From Granulosicoccus sp947495035 (GTDB lineage: Bacteria > Pseudomonadota > Gammaproteobacteria > Granulosicoccales > Granulosicoccaceae), in NCBI RefSeq assembly GCF_050589605.1, contig NZ_JBNGOO010000016.1: a stretch of DNA of 64,000 nucleotides; one strand, 5' to 3'. Below are positions 47,517-57,016 of this stretch, one piece after another. The number at the start of each line of letters is the position of its first letter. Positions within the stretch are counted from its first letter, which is position 1. A program made the translations under genes and the position numbers. Under the pieces are notes generated by a model. That model saw only the letters and a list, made by a program, of their open reading frames with translations, was not told the DNA's origin and did not search any database.

Positions 47517-50335
47517 CGGCTTGCCTTCAGTCGTTTCAGGTAGGCTCCGGTGTAGGATGCCTCGCAGCGCATGATGTCTTCGGGTGGACCGGCAGCCACG
47601 ACATTACCGCCTCCCTGTCCGCCTTCCGGTCCCATGTCGATGATCCAGTCAGCGGTCTTGATCACGTCCAGGTTGTGTTCGATGATGATCACGGTATTGC
47701 CGGCGTCACGCAGGCGTTGCAATACGCCAAGCAATGCCCTGACATCCTCGAAATGCAAGCCTGTGGTTGGCTCGTCCAGTATGTAGAGTGTATTGCCGGT
47801 GTCTCGTTTGGACAGTTCGCGAGCCAGCTTGATGCGTTGCGCCTCTCCTCCGGACAATGTCGTCGCGTTCTGACCGAGGGTGATGTAGGAAAGGCCCACA
47901 TCCATCAGGGTGGCCAGTTTGCGATGCAGAACGGGGACCGCAGCGAAGAACTCATGCGCCTGCTCCACGGTCATGGACAGCACCTGGTGAATGTTCTGTC
48001 CCTTGTAGCGGATATCAAGCGTTTCCCGGCCATAGCGTTTGCCCTGGCAGACATCGCAGGCGACATAGACATCAGGCAGGAAGTGCATCTCGACCTTGAT
48101 CAGACCGTCACCCTGGCAGGCCTCGCAGCGGCCCCCCTTGACATTGAAACTGAATCGCCCGGGCTTGTATCCACGAGACCGTGCTTCATGCGTACCGGCA
48201 AACAGGTCACGAATGGGAGAGAACAGGCCAGAGTAGGTGGCCGGGTTGCTGCGCGGGGTTCGGCCTATCGCACTCTGGTCGATGTCAACGATCTTGTCGA
48301 AGACCTTCAGGCCGCTGATGCTCTTGACCGGTGAAGGCGTATGACGTGCATGGTTGATCAGATTGGCGGCATGCTTGTACAGCGTGTCATTGATCAGCGT
48401 GGACTTGCCTGATCCCGAGACCCCGGTGATGACGGTGCAGAGGCCTGTCGGGATCTTCACATCGATATTCTTCAGATTGTTGCCGCGAGCCTGTCTGATG
48501 CTGATGAATTGCTTGCCGGGTTTTCGGCGTTCCGGGATGTCGATTTGCCGCTTGCCCGACAGGTACTGACCGGTAATGGAGGCTGCGCTCTTGACGATCT
48601 GTGCCGGGGTGCCGGATGCGACGATGGTGCCGCCGTGAACACCGGCGCCCGGGCCTATGTCCAGCACATGATCCGCAGCCCTGATGGCATCCTCGTCATG
48701 CTCCACCACAATCACGGTATTACCCAGATCACGCAGGTATTTCAGGGTACCCAGCAATTTGTCGTTGTCACGCTGATGCAGGCCGATGGAAGGCTCGTCC
48801 AGCACATACATGACGCCTTGCAGGCCGGCACCGATCTGGCTGGCCAGACGGATTCGCTGGGCCTCGCCTCCGGAAAGTGTATCGGCGCTGCGATCCAGCG
48901 ACAGATAATCCAGGCCGACATTGACCAGAAAGTCGAGCCGCTGCAGGATCTCGTTGGTGATCTTGTCGGCAATCTCGCGGCGCTGGCCAGTCAGTGCCAG
49001 TGAGTCGATCAGTGTGCGGGTCTCGCCAATGGAATGTCTGACGATGTCGGGCAGGTTGTGTCCATCGACCAGCACATGGCGTGCGGCTTCATTGAGTCTG
49101 GCTCCCTTGCAGTCGGGGCAGATGCGAGAACTGAGCAGCTTGCCCAGTTCTTCACGCACGGCGTTGGATTCGGTGTCCTTGTACCGTCGATTCAGGTTCG
49201 GAATGATACCTTCGAAGGGGCGTTTCGATTCATAACTTGCCTGGCCTTTCTCGCTCTGGTAAGTGAAGGTGATCTCTTCACTGCCCGACCCGTTCATGAT
49301 GATCTCTCGTATCGCCTCCGGCAATTCGTCAAACACCGTATCGACGTCGAAATCGTAATGACGTGCCAGCGACTTGATCATCTGGAAGTAGTAGGTGTTG
49401 CGCTTGTCCCAGCCGCGAATGGCGCCGCCGGCCAGGCTGACCGAGGCGTCGGCGATGATGGTGTCCGGATCGAAGAACTGGCTCAGGCCCAGCCCGTCGC
49501 AGCCGGGGCAGGCACCGTGAGGGCTGTTGAAGGAAAAGGCACGCGGCTCCAGCTCCGGCAGTGAGTAACCGCACTGGCTGCAGGCGAAGCGGGTCGAGAA
49601 GACCATATCTTCGCCTTCACCACTGAGCAGGGTCACGATCGCATTGCCTTCGCCCAGAGTCGTCGCCGTTTCGAAGGACTCTGCCAGCCGCAGGCGCAGA
49701 TCATCCCGCACCTTGAAGCGGTCAACGACCACTTCGATCGTGTGCTTGCGTTTCGCCGGCAGGCTGATTTCACCTTCGAGTTCGGTAATCACGCCATCGA
49801 TGCGGGCGCGCAGATAGCCCTGGGCACGCAGGCGTTCGATCAGCGGGGCGTGATCACCCTTGCGATCGCGGATCACCGGGGCCAGCAGGGCCAGTGCCGT
49901 GCCGGTGTTCATGCTCATGACCTGGTCCACCATCTGGCTCAGGGTCTGTGCTTCGAGTACCTCACCGTGCCGAGGGCAGGTAGGGGTGCCGGCCCGCGCA
50001 TAGAGCAGGCGCAGATAATCGTAGATTTCCGTGATGGTACCCACTGTGGAGCGCGGATTGTGGGAGGTGGATTTCTGCTCGATGGAGATTGCCGGCGACA
50101 GACCGTCGATCAGGTCGACGTCAGGTTTGTCCATGACCGACAGGAATTGGCGGGCGTAGGCGGACAGCGACTCGACGTAACGACGCTGACCCTCGGCAAA
50201 CAGGGTATCGAAGGCCAGCGAGGACTTGCCACTGCCGGACAGACCGGTGATGACGATCAGGGCATCCCGGGGCAGATCCACGTCGATGTTCTTGAGATTG
50301 TGGGTGCGAGCACCCCGGATACGGATGGTGTCCAT
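47513..50335 (-). CDS. uvrA: Excinuclease ABC subunit A
   Basis: A 940-residue damage-recognition ATPase of nucleotide excision repair. The first Walker A is GLSGSGKSS, with SPAISIEQKSTSHNPRSTVGTITEIYDYLRLLYAR. One zinc finger contains CSQCG and CPGCDG; the second has CEACQGDG and CDVCQGKRY. The second ABC domain has GVSGSGKST and LSGGEAQRIKLA. The ATG at 50335 is preferred over an adjacent GTG. The App1-like gene overlaps its end. Confidence 0.97.
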   Translation of the reverse strand: MDTIRIRGARTHNLKNIDVDLPRDALIVITGLSGSGKSSLAFDTLFAEGQRRYVESLSAYARQFLSVMDKPDVDLIDGLSPAISIEQKSTSHNPRSTVGTITEIYDYLRLLYARAGTPTCPRHGEVLEAQTLSQMVDQVMSMNTGTALALLAPVIRDRKGDHAPLIERLRAQGYLRARIDGVITELEGEISLPAKRKHTIEVVVDRFKVRDDLRLRLAESFETATTLGEGNAIVTLLSGEGEDMVFSTRFACSQCGYSLPELEPRAFSFNSPHGACPGCDGLGLSQFFDPDTIIADASVSLAGGAIRGWDKRNTYYFQMIKSLARHYDFDVDTVFDELPEAIREIIMNGSGSEEITFTYQSEKGQASYESKRPFEGIIPNLNRRYKDTESNAVREELGKLLSSRICPDCKGARLNEAARHVLVDGHNLPDIVRHSIGETRTLIDSLALTGQRREIADKITNEILQRLDFLVNVGLDYLSLDRSADTLSGGEAQRIRLASQIGAGLQGVMYVLDEPSIGLHQRDNDKLLGTLKYLRDLGNTVIVVEHDEDAIRAADHVLDIGPGAGVHGGTIVASGTPAQIVKSAASITGQYLSGKRQIDIPERRKPGKQFISIRQARGNNLKNIDVKIPTGLCTVITGVSGSGKSTLINDTLYKHAANLINHARHTPSPVKSISGLKVFDKIVDIDQSAIGRTPRSNPATYSGLFSPIRDLFAGTHEARSRGYKPGRFSFNVKGGRCEACQGDGLIKVEMHFLPDVYVACDVCQGKRYGRETLDIRYKGQNIHQVLSMTVEQAHEFFAAVPVLHRKLATLMDVGLSYITLGQNATTLSGGEAQRIKLARELSKRDTGNTLYILDEPTTGLHFEDVRALLGVLQRLRDAGNTVIIIEHNLDVIKTADWIIDMGPEGGQGGGNVVAAGPPEDIMRCEASYTGAYLKRLKASR

Positions 50336-50438
50336 CACTGGGTTTCTGTCGGGCTTGAGATTGGCGGTAGGGCAGCTGCCCGATTGACGTTGCGCCTGAT
50401 ACTATACATCGCTTGAAACGCTGCTCCTGCCGGGCCAC

Positions 50439-51821
50439 TTGAACCAGACAAACTCTACATCCTCGTCGGCTTTGCTGCCCCGTGAGCGGCGGGCAACCTG
50501 GTCACTGTCACTGATCTACATGGTCAGAATGATCGGCCTGTTCATCGTTCTGCCGGTATTCAGCCTGTTTGGTGACCATTACAGCGGTAGCACCCCGCTG
50601 CTGATCGGTCTGGCCATCGGCATTTATGGACTGTTGCAGGCCTGCCTGCAGATTCCGTTCGGCATGCTCAGTGACCGGATCGGGCGCAAGAAGGTTATCA
50701 CTCTGGGTCTGCTGCTGCTGGCCGCGGGCAGTATCGTGGCTGCCACTTCCGATTCCATTCATGGTGTCATCGTGGGGCGTGCCCTGCAAGGAGCCGGGGC
50801 CATTGCGGCGGCGTTGATGGCTCTGGCGGCGGATCTGACGCGCGATGAACAGCGCACCAAGGTCATGGCGAGCATGGGGGCCAGCATCGGCTTTGCCTTC
50901 ATTCTGGCGCTGATTCTCGGTCCGGTACTGATTGGCTGGTTTTCCCTGGATGGTCTGTTCTGGCTCACGGCAGCCTCGGCTGTGCTGGCCATCATCATTC
51001 TGCACACGCTGGTACCCACACCCGAGCGATGCCAGTACAGTGCCGATACCGGAGCCAACCTGGCAACCATGAAGCGTTTGCTGGGTCACCGACAGCTGTT
51101 GCGGCTGGATATGAGCATTTTCATGCTGCACCTGATCATCACCGCCGTCTTCTTTGCCGTGCCACTGGGCTTGCGGGATGCAGGCATAGCTTCGGAGAAA
51201 CAATGGCTGGTTTATCTGCCAGCGGTGCTCGTCGCTTTCGGTGTCATGATTCCATTGATCATCTGGGGGGAGCGCAAGGCCATGAGGGCGGTACTGCTGC
51301 TCTGTGTCGCAGGTTTGACGCTGACCCAGATGCTGTTCGCCGGTCCGCAGCTGCTCGGCTTCGATGCGGGGGCCGTCTGGCTGTTCATCGGCATCACCAC
51401 TTTCTTCTGCTTCATGAATACACTGGAGGCCTTGTTGCCTTCACTGGTCTCACGCCTGGCGCCGGCTGCGGCCAAGGGCAGTGCCATGGGCATCTACAGT
51501 ACCAGCCAGTTCCTGGGGGCGTTTGCAGGCGGCGCAGGTGCCGGCTGGTTGTATGGGCTGGTTGGACAGTCCGGACTGTTCGCTGTCGTGGCCTTGTTGT
51601 GTCTGGTATGGGGGCTGGTGTTACGCGGTTTTCAGCCACCCAGGAAAATGACGACCCATCGCCGCGCGCTGAGTACGGAGGAACGCAGCCGCGGCAAGGG
51701 CCTGATGGTCGAGCTGGAATCCATCCCCGGTGTGGAAGAAGTCGTGATTGCAGTGGACGAAGGTGTGGCCTACCTGAAGGTCGACAAAACGAGATTTCAG
51801 GAAGTCAGTTCCGGGGGCTGA
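50439..51821 (+). CDS. MFS transporter, YajR-like with C-terminal ferredoxin-like domain
   Basis: A 460-residue 12-helix major facilitator protein. ERRATWSLSLIYMVRMIGLFIVLPVF, GLLQACLQIPFGMLSDRIGRKKVI and GRALQGAGAIAAALMAL closely follow E. coli YajR. After about residue 390 a soluble extension (VELESIPGVEEVVIAVDEGVAYLKVD) corresponds to the YAM domain. The start is TTG at 50439 because the first ATG would remove half of helix 1. It diverges from uvrA. The substrate is unknown. Confidence 0.88.
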   Translation: MNQTNSTSSSALLPRERRATWSLSLIYMVRMIGLFIVLPVFSLFGDHYSGSTPLLIGLAIGIYGLLQACLQIPFGMLSDRIGRKKVITLGLLLLAAGSIVAATSDSIHGVIVGRALQGAGAIAAALMALAADLTRDEQRTKVMASMGASIGFAFILALILGPVLIGWFSLDGLFWLTAASAVLAIIILHTLVPTPERCQYSADTGANLATMKRLLGHRQLLRLDMSIFMLHLIITAVFFAVPLGLRDAGIASEKQWLVYLPAVLVAFGVMIPLIIWGERKAMRAVLLLCVAGLTLTQMLFAGPQLLGFDAGAVWLFIGITTFFCFMNTLEALLPSLVSRLAPAAAKGSAMGIYSTSQFLGAFAGGAGAGWLYGLVGQSGLFAVVALLCLVWGLVLRGFQPPRKMTTHRRALSTEERSRGKGLMVELESIPGVEEVVIAVDEGVAYLKVDKTRFQEVSSGG

Positions 51822-51950
51822 AGTGGCAAGGAGCTGATCTACCGGTTCAGTTTTTCGCGACAGCGGCGCACGGCGATGCGAACTCGACCACCAGTCATCG
51901 GCGAACACTTTTGACGGCAGGATGCTGAATGCGTGTCGGACGATCTGACG

Positions 51951-51986
51951 AAAGAAAGGGTGATGCGCCTTCCGCTGGCGACACCC
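51951..51986 (-). terminator. Intrinsic terminator of the minus-strand sugar ABC operon
   Basis: On the minus strand, GGGTG at 51986-51982 and CGCC at 51980-51977 pair with GGCG (51969-51966) and CACCC (51962-51958), followed by TTTCTTT (51957-51951). It lies 36 bases after the end of the binding-protein gene. Confidence 0.65.
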
Positions 51987-52021
51987 CCCTTCCTCTCATT
52001 CACTTGTTGGTCGCGAGGGAA

Positions 52022-53068
52022 TCATCTGGCTGGCAATGGCATCCAGTCACTCATGGCCACGTCAGCATGGCGGAACTGAGGCATGTTTGCACCCAGTTCA
52101 TCCATGTTGTTGATGTCATTGTCGTTCAGGAAATCCTGTGTGATCAGCGTGGGCGGCACGATGACACTCGCTCCCGGGTCCTCGCCAGCGAGCAACAGTG
52201 CCAGTGTTCGTACGGATACTTCCCCCACGACCGATGGGTTGGTGGCAACGGTCGCTACCCAGGCAGAGCCGGGCTCGCGCATGGCAGAGATGTCGGCGGT
52301 TGATACATCGGCAGAGTAGATGTCGATGTCATCTGTCAGACCTGCTTCATCCACGGCGATCTTCACGCCTTTGGCAAATTCGTCGTACGGTGCAAACACG
52401 ACATTGATCATCGGGTTCGCCTGCAAGACCGAGCGCGCCTGATTTGCCACGGAATTCGCTATGGGGTTATCCAGTGTGCCAAATGCTGCAGCTTCCGTTA
52501 TGCCGGGGTTGGCTTCCTTGGTTTCCTGCCAGGCTACATCCCGCCGATCAAGCGGTGCGATGCCGGGTACATAGACATAACCGGCGGTAAAGCTGTCGCC
52601 GTTATCCGCAATGGCTTGATCCAGTGCCATTTTTCCCAGCAGATAATCGGATTGTTCGATCTGTGGAATGGCCTCGTTCTCCACGTTGACATCAAAGGCC
52701 ACCACCTTGATTCCTGCGTCCACGGCGCGCTGTGCGGCTTCCTTCATGGATTCGGTCAGTCCGTGCTGAATGATGATGCCATCGACACCCAGAGCAATGG
52801 CCTGGTCAACCATGTCAGCCTGTAGTGCAGCATCCTGACGACTGTCGAAGATTCGTAGGTCCAGACCGATGGCTGCTGCCTGGGTTTCGACGCCCGACAG
52901 GTAGGACTGGAAGAAGTCTCCAGTGGAAAGGTAGCGGACCAGCGCGATTTTCACGTCTCCGGCATTATCCAGTGGAGCTGGCATGTCGGCTGCCGACACG
53001 GTGCCTGACAGTCCAACGATCAGGCTGGTAGTCAACGCTGAATATTTGAGTAGTTTTCGTCGCAACAT
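52022..53068 (-). CDS. Sugar ABC transporter substrate-binding protein (RbsB type)
   Basis: A 348-residue exported protein: MLRRKLLKYSALTTSLIVGLSG is a signal peptide with a likely cut after SAA. Periplasmic-binding-protein type 1 features follow, such as DMVDQAIALGVDGIIIQHG and IKVVAFDVNVENEAIPQIEQSDYLLG. The ATG at 53068 has GAGGA about 10 bases upstream and is preferred over a TTG further out. It is the third gene after the ATPase and permease. Because of its neighbours the likely ligand is 5-methylthioribose or 5-deoxyribose (inference). Confidence 0.88.
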   Translation of the reverse strand: MLRRKLLKYSALTTSLIVGLSGTVSAADMPAPLDNAGDVKIALVRYLSTGDFFQSYLSGVETQAAAIGLDLRIFDSRQDAALQADMVDQAIALGVDGIIIQHGLTESMKEAAQRAVDAGIKVVAFDVNVENEAIPQIEQSDYLLGKMALDQAIADNGDSFTAGYVYVPGIAPLDRRDVAWQETKEANPGITEAAAFGTLDNPIANSVANQARSVLQANPMINVVFAPYDEFAKGVKIAVDEAGLTDDIDIYSADVSTADISAMREPGSAWVATVATNPSVVGEVSVRTLALLLAGEDPGASVIVPPTLITQDFLNDNDINNMDELGANMPQFRHADVAMSDWMPLPAR

Positions 53069-53082
53069 TGTCAAGATCCTCA

Positions 53083-54111
53083 TCAAGTATTGTTATGAGA
53101 TTTTCCACCCACGCTTTGGCGAGAGCTGAGGTAGAAGGTGAAAACAAGAGCTGCTACCAGAATGGCCCCTTTGACGAAATCCTGGGTGTAGTAGGGTGCA
53201 TTCATCATGGTCAGGCCTTGCAGGAGAATGCCGACGAACAAGGCGCCGATGGCCGTACCAAATGCATTGGGCCGTGCTGCTCCGAGGACGGCGAAACCGA
53301 TGAGTGCTGCTGCAACACTGTCCAGAAGCAGATTGTTGCCGCTGGCGATATCGCCTCGGCCGAGCCGTGCTGCCAGCAGAATTCCTCCTATGGAGGCGGT
53401 AACACCCGAGATCATGTAGGCCACGATCCTGTAGCGGTTGACGTTTGCTCCAACCAGCGATGCTGCTCGCTCATTGGAACCGATGGCATACATCAGTCGA
53501 CCGTGTCGCGTGAAGCCGAGAAAGATCCAGATGCCCACGGCAATCAGCAGAAAAATGACGACCGGCACAGGTACAAGTCGCTCCAGAAACAGATCGAAGC
53601 GGTGTCGGCCAAGCCACAGAAAGGCGGCTGAAAATGTCCCTTCTGCGGTCGTGCCATCAGGCAATCGCATACCGGCAGAAATGGAATTGCCTTGTGTAGG
53701 TATCCGTTGCAGGCCTATGAGCAGAAACATCATGCCAAGCGTTGCCAGCAGATCCGGCACTCGAAACTTGACGATGAGCAATCCGTTGATCAAGCCAACC
53801 AGCGCTCCCATGCCAAGGCACAGCAGTACTGCAACCACAGCGGAGAGCTTCAGAATCACCATGGCGTAGGCCGACAGCATGAGAGCGGTGGTGGCAACTG
53901 AACCGATGGACAGATCGAAACCATCAACCACCAGCGTGCAGGTCACGCCCAGGGCCAGAATCCCGGTAATGGCGACCGATTGAAGGATGAAAGCCGCCGA
54001 ACGTGGCGAGGCGAATCCTGTCGCTGCCACACTGAAATAGACGATGAGCAAAACCAGCAGTAGCAGGAATCCATAGCGGATTGCAAAGTCGAGAAAGCGA
54101 TCGTTTTTCAT
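53083..54111 (-). CDS. Sugar ABC transporter permease (RbsC type)
   Basis: A 342-residue permease of the BPD_transp_2 family with about nine membrane segments. GVTCTLVVDGFDLSIGSVATTALM, VPDLLATLGMMFLLIGLQ and AIGSNERAASLVGANVNRYRI are typical RbsC signatures. It overlaps the ATPase gene by 4 bases and precedes the binding-protein gene by 14. Confidence 0.92.
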   Translation of the reverse strand: MKNDRFLDFAIRYGFLLLLVLLIVYFSVAATGFASPRSAAFILQSVAITGILALGVTCTLVVDGFDLSIGSVATTALMLSAYAMVILKLSAVVAVLLCLGMGALVGLINGLLIVKFRVPDLLATLGMMFLLIGLQRIPTQGNSISAGMRLPDGTTAEGTFSAAFLWLGRHRFDLFLERLVPVPVVIFLLIAVGIWIFLGFTRHGRLMYAIGSNERAASLVGANVNRYRIVAYMISGVTASIGGILLAARLGRGDIASGNNLLLDSVAAALIGFAVLGAARPNAFGTAIGALFVGILLQGLTMMNAPYYTQDFVKGAILVAALVFTFYLSSRQSVGGKSHNNT

Positions 54112-55628
54112 GATGCTGCGGACATGGAGGCAGAATTCATCGCGCCGGATACCTGTGCGATCAAAGTGTTGAGGTTTATGTCGTTATTGATGTGTTCACC
54201 GACGATCTGGCTTTCGTGCAACACCACGATTCGATCCGCAATCTCGAGAGCTTCATCGATCTCGGCGACGAACACGATGGTCGCACGGCCGTTTGCCGAT
54301 GCTCTGATATGTCTGCCTATGTCTCGCCGCGCGCCGATATCCACACCCTGAAAGGGTTCATCCAGCAATAGCAAGCGACACGGCTCGACCAGCCAGCGAC
54401 CTATCATGACTTTTTGCTGATTTCCTCCCGAGAGGGTATTGATGCCATCTTTCGCCGACTGACAAACCACACCCATCTGACTGATCATTCGATCGGCGGT
54501 TTGTCGTTGTCTGTAACCGCGCAGCAAGCCCAGTTGGCAGAATGAACGCAGAAATGGCAGGCAAATGTTGTCAGTGATATTGAAGGTGGGAATGACGGCA
54601 TTCAGTGATCGGTCCTTGGGTGACATGTGCACACCCGAATTGACTGCGTCGCTGGCATTGGCGGGAGCATAGGGTTCTCCGTCGATGAACATGTTGCCGC
54701 CGTGGGCAGGGCGCAAGCCAAACAGTATCTCGGCCAGGGCACTCTTGCCACTGCCGAGCAGCCCGGTCATGGCAATGACTTCACCGTCGTGTGCCACCAG
54801 ATTGATGGGGGCGCTGTGCTTGCCCAGCTTGAGGCCGCGAATGTTCAGTACCGGCTTGATGCCGGTGACAGGGCTGATGTCTACATCGGTCATCGCATGC
54901 CCGAGCATCGACGTGACGGCACTGTCATAGTCCAGAGGCTGCTGATCGAATACTCCGGATATCGCACCATCACGCATGCAGACGATGCGATCGGCCACTC
55001 TGCGAATATCCGACATGCGGTGGGAAATGTAGAGTATGGCCACGCCCTTGGCGCGCAAGCTGTCCAGCAGAGTGAAGAGTCGGTCTGCTTCGGTGGCCGA
55101 TAGCGATGAAGTGGGTTCATCGAGAATCAACACGTCAGGGGAGCGTGCCATGGCGCGAGCGATGGCGATCATCTGTCGGTCGGCGACTCCGAGGTCCGCT
55201 ACCCGGGTGCGAACATCTGTCGTGATTCCCATGCTCTGTGCCACCCTGGCGGCTTGCTGTCTCAGTTGCCGATCCCTTGTCCACAGGCTCGCATCGGGTC
55301 GAGTCAGATGATCGAGCATCAGGTTGGTTGCTATGTCCAGATCCGGTACCACGCCATCGTCGATGGACTGGTGGACGGTCACGATTCCCGAGGCAATGGC
55401 AGCGGCCGGGTCCATCGGGCGGTAGTCTTTACCATTCAGTTCCATCGAGCCCGAGTCCAGCCGGTGGTAACCACAAATCAGCTTCACAAGCGTGGACTTG
55501 CCGGCACCGTTGGCCCCCATCAAGACGATGATTTCTCCGGCGATGAGATCCAGATCAATGCGACGCAATACATTGTTTGTACCGAAGGACTTGTTGATTC
55601 CTTTCAATCTGCAAACGGTCTTGCGCAT
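54108..55628 (-). CDS. Sugar ABC transporter ATPase (RbsA type)
   Basis: A 506-residue duplicated ATPase. The first domain has Walker A GANGAGKST and the degenerate signature VADRQMIAIARAM usual for RbsA proteins; the second has GLLGSGKSA and LSGGNQQKVMIGRWL. It is the first gene of the transporter operon and is transcribed divergently from mtnK, sharing a 128-base control region that contains a perfect palindrome. Confidence 0.92.
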   Translation of the reverse strand: MRKTVCRLKGINKSFGTNNVLRRIDLDLIAGEIIVLMGANGAGKSTLVKLICGYHRLDSGSMELNGKDYRPMDPAAAIASGIVTVHQSIDDGVVPDLDIATNLMLDHLTRPDASLWTRDRQLRQQAARVAQSMGITTDVRTRVADLGVADRQMIAIARAMARSPDVLILDEPTSSLSATEADRLFTLLDSLRAKGVAILYISHRMSDIRRVADRIVCMRDGAISGVFDQQPLDYDSAVTSMLGHAMTDVDISPVTGIKPVLNIRGLKLGKHSAPINLVAHDGEVIAMTGLLGSGKSALAEILFGLRPAHGGNMFIDGEPYAPANASDAVNSGVHMSPKDRSLNAVIPTFNITDNICLPFLRSFCQLGLLRGYRQRQTADRMISQMGVVCQSAKDGINTLSGGNQQKVMIGRWLVEPCRLLLLDEPFQGVDIGARRDIGRHIRASANGRATIVFVAEIDEALEIADRIVVLHESQIVGEHINNDINLNTLIAQVSGAMNSASMSAAS

Positions 55629-55678
55629 GGTAATGAGTTTTGATCCGAGCGTTTCGAGTTTACTATTCGCCTAAAATG

Positions 55679-55695
55679 TACATTTGTCAAATGTA
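55679..55695. promoter_or_regulatory. 17-bp perfect palindrome, candidate SorC operator
   Basis: TACATTTGTCAAATGTA at 55679-55695 is a perfect inverted repeat with a single central base. It lies in the divergent promoter region of the transporter operon and mtnK-mtnA-sorC. Its right half overlaps TTGTCA (55684-55689), a possible -35 for mtnK with TAATTC 18 bases on. A related TGACAAA half-site occurs near 55716. The downstream SorC-type regulator is the obvious candidate ligand-controlled binder. Confidence 0.65.
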
Positions 55696-55756
55696 ATGAC
55701 TATTGACTAATTCTCTGACAAATCGGATAGTCGGTAGTGAGATTGGAGGAGCCTCT

Positions 55757-57016
55757 ATGTCGAACCGTGTTGCTTATGAACCACTCACGCCGGAAACTCT
55801 GGCAGAACGTCTGGGGCAGCTGGAACCTGTGGTCAGCCATCTCGGACCCGACTACAGTCAATGGCAGGTGCAGGAGATTGGCGACGGCAATCTGAACCTG
55901 GTGTTCATCGTCACCGGTAGCACCGGCAGCGTCATCGTCAAGCAGGCCCTCCCCTATGTACGACTGGTCGGCGACAGTTGGCCGTTGCCGCTGTACCGGG
56001 CCTACTATGAGAACTGCGCACTGACACGTCAGGCGAATCGCAGCCATGGTTGCGTTCCTGAAGTCTTTCATTTTGACGATAGGCAGGCCTTGATTGTCAT
56101 GGAGCATCTGACGCCACACGTGATCTTGCGGAACAAGCTGATAATGGGTGAGCGTGTGGAAGGGCTGGGCAGATTCGTCGGTGAGTTCTGTGCCAGAACT
56201 GCCTTTCGCGGTTCCGAACTGTGCATGAGCAGTGCTGCGAAGAAGGCCGATGTGGGGGTGTTCTCGGGCAATGTGGAAATACCTGCCATTACGGAATCGC
56301 TGGTTTTTACCGATCCCTACTTCAACGCCGAAATGAACAGTCATAACAGCCTGCTCGATCCGGTAGTTGCGTCACTGCGAGCCAACGTCGAACTGAAGTG
56401 CCGCGTACAGAGAATGTTGATGAAATTCGCATCCAATACCGAAACGTTGCTGCACGGTGACTTGCACTCGGGTTCCATCATGTCGACCGACCGTGAATCG
56501 AAGGTGATCGATCCCGAATTCGCGCAGTACGGTCCCATGAGCTTTGACCTGGGCATGGTGACGGCGAACTTTCTGATGGCCTATTTCAGCCAACCGGCTC
56601 ATCGTGCCGAAGATCTTGTTGACTATCAGCAATGGATTCTGAGCGTCATTGGCGAGAGTCTGCAATCATTTCGCAGCGAATTCAGGCGATTGTGGGGCAC
56701 GGAAAGAACGGGCATGCTGTTTCCGGCCGCGTTGTTCGAGCATCAGGGCCATGATTCGTCACCGGCATGCGAACAACTGCTGGAGGAAATCAACCGGGAT
56801 GCAATGCGCTTCTGTGGTATTGAAATGCACCGGCGCTGTTTGTCCCTGGCGCATAATGCGGACTTCGAAGTCATTGAAGACGTGGAGGTACGAGCTTCTC
56901 TGGAAGCACGCAATCTGGAAATGGGGGCCCAACTGATTCTCGAGGCAGACAGGCTCCCTGACGAATTCGCGTTGATCAGCATGGCGGAAGACTACAACCA
57001 GAGGAACATCCTGTGA
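55757..57016 (+). CDS. mtnK: 5-methylthioribose kinase
   Basis: A 419-residue kinase of the choline-kinase-like fold. The N-terminal VQEIGDGNLNLVFIV (18 residues include the G-loop) precedes VIVKQALPYVRLVG with the ATP-binding Lys. The catalytic HGDLHSGS is at 233-240 and IDPEFAQYGPMSFDLG at 251-266. It phosphorylates the 1-hydroxyl of methylthioribose, and some homologues accept 5-deoxyribose. The ATG at 55757 has GGAGGAG 7 bases upstream and is chosen over upstream starts. The end overlaps mtnA as GTGA. Confidence 0.93.
   Translation: MSNRVAYEPLTPETLAERLGQLEPVVSHLGPDYSQWQVQEIGDGNLNLVFIVTGSTGSVIVKQALPYVRLVGDSWPLPLYRAYYENCALTRQANRSHGCVPEVFHFDDRQALIVMEHLTPHVILRNKLIMGERVEGLGRFVGEFCARTAFRGSELCMSSAAKKADVGVFSGNVEIPAITESLVFTDPYFNAEMNSHNSLLDPVVASLRANVELKCRVQRMLMKFASNTETLLHGDLHSGSIMSTDRESKVIDPEFAQYGPMSFDLGMVTANFLMAYFSQPAHRAEDLVDYQQWILSVIGESLQSFRSEFRRLWGTERTGMLFPAALFEHQGHDSSPACEQLLEEINRDAMRFCGIEMHRRCLSLAHNADFEVIEDVEVRASLEARNLEMGAQLILEADRLPDEFALISMAEDYNQRNIL

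Noticed and set aside
46470..47543. 357-codon plus-strand frame
   Set aside because: It lies exactly opposite the App1-like gene, which has a clear catalytic motif and operon overlap with uvrA.
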